64,000 nt of DNA. Source: Chitinophaga solisilvae. Lineage in GTDB: Bacteria > Bacteroidota > Bacteroidia > Chitinophagales > Chitinophagaceae. The first letter of the stretch is position 1, and every line of letters begins with the position of its first letter. Position numbers and translations under genes: made by a program. The stretch is taken from contig NZ_JAABOK010000024.1 of the NCBI RefSeq assembly GCF_009928525.1, positions 1 through 64,000 on the forward strand, given 5' to 3'. Below the pieces are notes generated by a model, which saw only the letters and a program-made list of their open reading frames with translations, had not been told where the DNA came from and searched no databases. Shown here one piece after another: positions 61,801 to 64,000 of the stretch.

Positions 61801-63996
61801 CGATTTACAGGATACACACTCTGAAAAACAGCCGGTAAAATTCTCCCGCTTCAGTTGGTCCAATACAAACTGAAACTCTGTACGCAGGTTAGTATTACGG
61901 GCTACAAAATCATTGGCATAATCATCAATCACATTGCGGCTCAGTGCCAGTTCGTAAGTGATATAGTACTCTCCGATTTTATCAACCCGGAAGGTCAGCA
62001 GATCGTTAAAGTCTGCCAATGCCGTACAGTCAGGCAGCTTCTTCCCGATTTCTTTAGTTTTTACCTCTGCCAGCTTCTTATTACAATCATCCAGCACAGT
62101 TACTGTAAGATCGTAATAACAATTACTGCAGATAGTTACACCTTTCTCCTCATATTTTTTAATGATAGCCGGTACATTAATGCGTAAACTATCCAGTACG
62201 CCAGCAGTAGATGACAGGTAAGTTGTAGTGGCACTCAGCTTCAGCAGCTGCTCATCAAATACAAAGCGCTCCGGCTGTAACAATGGTATCCTGCTGCGGA
62301 TTGCCGGCGGACGGCTTTCCAGTGCTACCTGGCTGGTATCCGGGTTGGTACCGGTCATAGCGGTTGCAATAGTTTTTCCGGCCGCATTCTGATAGTTGAT
62401 CGATATCTGACCATTGGGATCCACGACCATATTCTTCAGATAATGGCTGGCAACACCAACATCGTTACCGAAAATCCGGTCCAGCTCCCATTGCTCCGGT
62501 TTACCATAATAGTAACGGGTGGCGCGGTTCTTCAGCGGGTCTGCGTTTGGTTGCAGGTAAGGCCCTACGCCTCCCTGGGTACTGATGCGCCCCGTATTAT
62601 CTGCTGTATAGGAAGTTACCGCTAACGGCAACCCTACTGCATCCGGAATAAAATTCCTGAACTTGTTCTGCGTAAAACCGTTCTCCTTACTATAATATTT
62701 TCCTGCTCCGGACGTCGTATTCAAAGGATCCGGCGCACCGATACAATTTCCTGTCAGCCCTTTAAATACATTTGTGGCGGAATAGGTTTTTGTACCCGCC
62801 ATATGCAGATCCCGGAAATACTGGATATTATTCGTTTCCAGCGGAGCGGGAAGAATATTGGCAACGGGTCTGCCATAAGCGTCATATACATTTTCCTGTG
62901 CTACGGTAACACCATCGCTGTTATTATAGGTGACTGTCTGACGGTTATGCATACTTCCGTCAAAATAACTGATTACTTCTTTCCGCTTTCCTTCTTCCGC
63001 GTAAGAGGCATTGTACTGCCAGTTCAATCCCGGCTCATGCCAGAAAGTAGTTAATGCCAGCAATCCCGGTATCGGCTGTCCGTTCACCTTCCCGTCATAT
63101 ACCCACGGGCTTTCTGTTCTGAGTCCGTTGGCTTCTGTTACTATCCTGTGCCTGACAAGCAGATACTTATACTCATGGATCAGGGGAACCGCATACATGT
63201 TGGTTTGTACCGTTACCCGTGAAGAATTGTTGCGGAACATCGGCATAAGTAATGCCGGAGTAATATTGCTTCCTGCAGCAATTATTTTTCTGCCGTTGTC
63301 TGATTCTTCATCAATAAACGTCCATTCGAAGTCATAGTTAAAAGGCGATTCCGGATCCCATGATATAGTCACATCTTTTGGTGCGGCCGGAGGGGCAGCA
63401 CCCGCCATAGGCACCTGATCAGCCGCAGCACCTGCTGCAAAGGCCCTGTTTGCAGCACTCTTCTTTTTCTCCGGCAGATAATCCCGGTTCACTACCACCT
63501 GTGCACTCAGAATAAAAGCGGCCGGCAGCTCTTTCAGCTCTTTACTGCTGATATCGTTGATGGTAATTTTTACCTTGTATGCATTTTTGAAATCATACTG
63601 CGCTGCCTCCTGATACACTGCGCCTGCTGCAGTATCGTAGTTAATCGTCAGCGGTACATGCTGTAGCGTGATGGGTATATCCTGATCCGGTTTACTCCAG
63701 TATTCCACTTTCATATCCAGCTTACAGGAAAATGATTGCTTAAACACCAGCTGGGTATCGCGGTTGATGCGAAATACGATGGTGTTCACTACACCATAAT
63801 TACGGATGTTCTTCCAGTCGTAGGCCGGGTTTTCAAACTTTTCATCTTTCACAATCAGGGTATCGCCTTTCTTCAGCTTACCCTGTAACTTTTGCTCATA
63901 TGGCTCCACTCCTGCCTTTGCACTCATATGACAGAGAAACAGGCAGGCCAGCAGACTGATAAAAAATATTCTCAACTGATAATATAGGGATATCAT
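55894..63996 (-). CDS. Giant secreted DUF6443/LamG/RHS protein with variable C-terminal tip
   Basis: A 2700-residue protein with signal-like N-terminus (LRIFFISLLACLFLCHMSAK). The start at 63996 is 4 bases from the window edge, so an earlier start is not excluded. DUF6443 region about 310-460; a Cys-rich middle (many CxxC such as CSNCYYD, CFSECVSCKS, CANCRYL); a LamG-like domain about 1550-1710; YD repeats from about 1750; and the Bacteroidota RHS core RYRYGFNGKENDNE ... DPLTKQYPHYTPYSFAGNTP near 2372-2430. The last about 260 residues are the variable tip; INNSPLFEAELSEIARLSRS followed by GTTITFSAPEN recalls the late strands of Rossmann methyltransferases, at low confidence. Tip DNA is markedly more A+T-rich than the rest. 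Confidence 0.85.
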   Translation of the reverse strand: MISLYYQLRIFFISLLACLFLCHMSAKAGVEPYEQKLQGKLKKGDTLIVKDEKFENPAYDWKNIRNYGVVNTIVFRINRDTQLVFKQSFSCKLDMKVEYWSKPDQDIPITLQHVPLTINYDTAAGAVYQEAAQYDFKNAYKVKITINDISSKELKELPAAFILSAQVVVNRDYLPEKKKSAANRAFAAGAAADQVPMAGAAPPAAPKDVTISWDPESPFNYDFEWTFIDEESDNGRKIIAAGSNITPALLMPMFRNNSSRVTVQTNMYAVPLIHEYKYLLVRHRIVTEANGLRTESPWVYDGKVNGQPIPGLLALTTFWHEPGLNWQYNASYAEEGKRKEVISYFDGSMHNRQTVTYNNSDGVTVAQENVYDAYGRPVANILPAPLETNNIQYFRDLHMAGTKTYSATNVFKGLTGNCIGAPDPLNTTSGAGKYYSKENGFTQNKFRNFIPDAVGLPLAVTSYTADNTGRISTQGGVGPYLQPNADPLKNRATRYYYGKPEQWELDRIFGNDVGVASHYLKNMVVDPNGQISINYQNAAGKTIATAMTGTNPDTSQVALESRPPAIRSRIPLLQPERFVFDEQLLKLSATTTYLSSTAGVLDSLRINVPAIIKKYEEKGVTICSNCYYDLTVTVLDDCNKKLAEVKTKEIGKKLPDCTALADFNDLLTFRVDKIGEYYITYELALSRNVIDDYANDFVARNTNLRTEFQFVLDQLKRENFTGCFSECVSCKSALGAKTDFVAALRQRVIEGGANITGQETVLNTWAAELYDALYANCQAVRASCLQSPCDRLKKQLLEDITPGGQYALFTPEGQPLEPEINVISNNWTKVFRGPDAIEEEITMEDGTKIMTNSQSCTLAILVKYWKKEWSNAFLMAHPEYCGLEYCNSISTYKTWDDRLEKIYNTAADIPSLKPGLQYSYTDGAWLMAADKFFAPGAPGANYAAEFKADLDNYSKNIFGKQDVVKNLSGVVDFLLYCADSTGNTNQNQNLSSAIRWNQCTPVAACRVPDREWMMYLQKYVQLKERLYRKLQDLGPCKGKCPVGMPPGKPEPNVRTCNNVSVDDFFIMSDEMEGARMRWVATIRDGVDLADGIYVTLNVTFRMPGNIGNVGGSFNLSSTNRTSYTYVDPQADLEVVLISCHGGATCPTVYASKKSRLSKIDYTEKANENTSSLIREAEVALRNQLYPSCMANADKLIARLTGLTPQQQADMRNKLIEVCMAGGDSAHIFGSSSVRPDKVATAPYRDYEAVLKSYSIPFSMDYNPWLQDVLTPYQVKNQSVAVIISNTNAAICNRLAALKQEQASTQPGMTFFNYLKSKYGGAMNISAADLAALEKGCANCRYLLDRSLKLPVFLDGNATGCIAKQAFTDAETALKTAFGGTVNTGHANYQEVYRNFMNQRWGFTLAFSDYDKYRVKLQSSPNEVLCNQPVYDVVQANPYQCMYDLIDAAVESGRRMYGEYIDSVKRDFRNQYVSICGKAKPKVDLHTSQQNYHYTLYYYDQGGLLLRTVPPEGVDIIQDQWRLDNITRARNADLSSCSFNGPLSNTDEAAALEALATGTTGANKAVEMWMYSENGSGAQVITPGGNNKVYFYLCQKGNFLDVAIYKLTYPSQTTVEIVGSNLFSLNVSSIQPLNPFTHVVFQGTDLSDDTKPFSVFINGRSFTPVNNPAFGGCGWEITAGTTNATFTKDLSQIKQLRVYNRALTTAEIAANAKEMCMGMASAYSTGLMKDILVWGRFNTPTPGSVTTMPGSTVEVQQNPIYPKHRLSADYAYNSLGQAVQQHTADGGMSFFWYDAKGRLVASRNQKQSSQGKHSFTTYDDLSRITAVGEKTAGNIPAAPAFLKDNEVSTFLNSGTDGMITRTYYDMPRLSAEQENLWKRVSASVYEETKGTEEQTTYYSYDAVGNVKTLWQKVFGLSEMKKLEYNYDLASGKVNAVRYQYGKPDQFFYNYEYDAENKLKLATNGVSHKGDGWKINQGKPAATYQYYLHGPLARTDIGVGVQGIDYAYTLQGWLKGINGSHLNPNTDMGKDGISGSSFAPDIMAYSLNYFDGDYKPIDPAATNFSLKYTPAVNDITGWQLFNGNISHSTVALSKFKSGAPVGYSYRYDQLNRLVRMRQHELTAGTTNWGLAQVVQDFQEDIRYDDNGNILSYFRNGTRDTSLPMDDMTYHYPRDGAGNLQSNRLRHITDMVDPNIYKNDIDGMEADNYIYDEIGNLIKDKSAKITVNWNVYGKIQSILFDGGSSLVYKYDPSGNRVYKEYKNKGATTTIITKTWYIRDPQGNPLAVYSDNGSGSTVYWKEQHLYGSSRVGMWSPNMSLSTNTAVQLWGQSNLLSYELTNHLGNVMGTISDTKTITSMTDYAPFGMQLSTKAWSLGTDRYRYGFNGKENDNEVKGDGNQQDYGMRVYDPRVSRFLTVDPLTKQYPHYTPYSFAGNTPIQAIDLDGAEEYHFTNLKGKDGSTVIKYLGKKDIVDRVVVGYRSGHGIYNDAPVPVYETRVNQRQLYTIHDTYREPIDRHGGLDPNQPQEWKDFDVRTTYSSFEDFASRKNGSRSIADMANIAAAKYNAAIGPENAALPAGGAGNLGSRGRGRYNIYGEGEVAGFTDIAVNSRFANGRPLSSTFASGSAERIVINNSPLFEAELSEIARLSRSGTTITFSAPENSFFGKLGDLLKDKAKLVSEKSKVIAPGTADEFVQKTVQYKMK

Positions 63997-64000
63997 TACA

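Noticed and set aside
1..64000. tRNA, rRNA or tmRNA genes
   Set aside because: No cloverleaf with CCA-type end or rRNA-like block was noticed on either strand by eye; a covariance scan could not be run.

Overview
The window looks like a chromosomal segment of a Bacteroidota bacterium, most likely Chitinophagaceae and close to Chitinophaga. Support comes from the genes: a DUF4954 protein, DUF6443/RHS giants, Bacteroidota-style lipoproteins, GG-type lanthipeptide leaders, a LytTR/LytS pair, an eukaryote-like class Ia ribonucleotide reductase R2, general lack of Shine-Dalgarno sequences, and a few TAnnTTTG promoter-like boxes. This assignment is inference; no rRNA or tRNA gene is present.

Layout. 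1-127 is the end of an IS3-family element that has cut into an intergenic hairpin repeat. 228-8357 is housekeeping: a histidine phosphatase lipoprotein, a DPP-IV-type peptidase, glmS, DUF4954 and tag. 8358-10208 is a di-heme peroxidase plus MbnP-type copper protein pair whose first codons sit in a strong stem-loop. 10278-16162 is an oxidative L-fucose (6-deoxyhexose) cluster with FucP, a mutarotase, two SDR dehydrogenases, a lactonase and a FAH-fold hydrolase, but no dehydratase. 16310-17571 carries a VanX-like dipeptidase and a lipoprotein. 17951-23377 is the leucine operon leuC-[methyltransferase]-leuD-leuB-leuA. 23531-28413 holds an alpha-helical protein, an FMN reductase, a lipoprotein and an O-antigen-ligase/TPR membrane protein.

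28484-34187 is an interbacterial-conflict island: a frameshifted small gene, a SMI1/KNR4 protein, a PAAR/RHS protein with a Tse2-like ADP-ribosyltransferase tip, and a directly abutting presumed immunity gene. 34936-41180 appears to be a lanthipeptide-type locus: four small leader-peptide genes (two of them not obvious because of size or a TTG start), a LytTR/LytS two-component system, a LanC-like protein that has lost all three zinc ligands, and a two-gene ABC exporter; no LanB dehydratase is visible. 41613-45113 is nrdB-nrdA. 45501-49684 carries cell-envelope genes (coiled-coil/beta-barrel protein, LpoB-like and COG3014 lipoproteins). 49685-54062 has an HxlR regulator, an alpha/beta hydrolase, a propeller-like secreted protein and a metzincin-type lipoprotein. 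54171-63996 is a second toxin region: a 2700-residue DUF6443/LamG/RHS giant with an A+T-rich tip and an abutting thioredoxin-like presumed immunity gene.

A genome-scale theme runs through the spacers. At least seven intergenic sites carry members of a hairpin family whose arms are tandem heptamers (ATTACGA and variants) followed by an AGCGAAGA core. Three more carry hairpins built on TTATTTGAGATTT. Stem sequence beyond the shared part differs from element to element yet is almost perfectly self-complementary (one has 117-bp perfect arms). The two strongest leads for something undescribed are the LanB-less, zinc-less LanC lanthipeptide-like locus and these hairpins.
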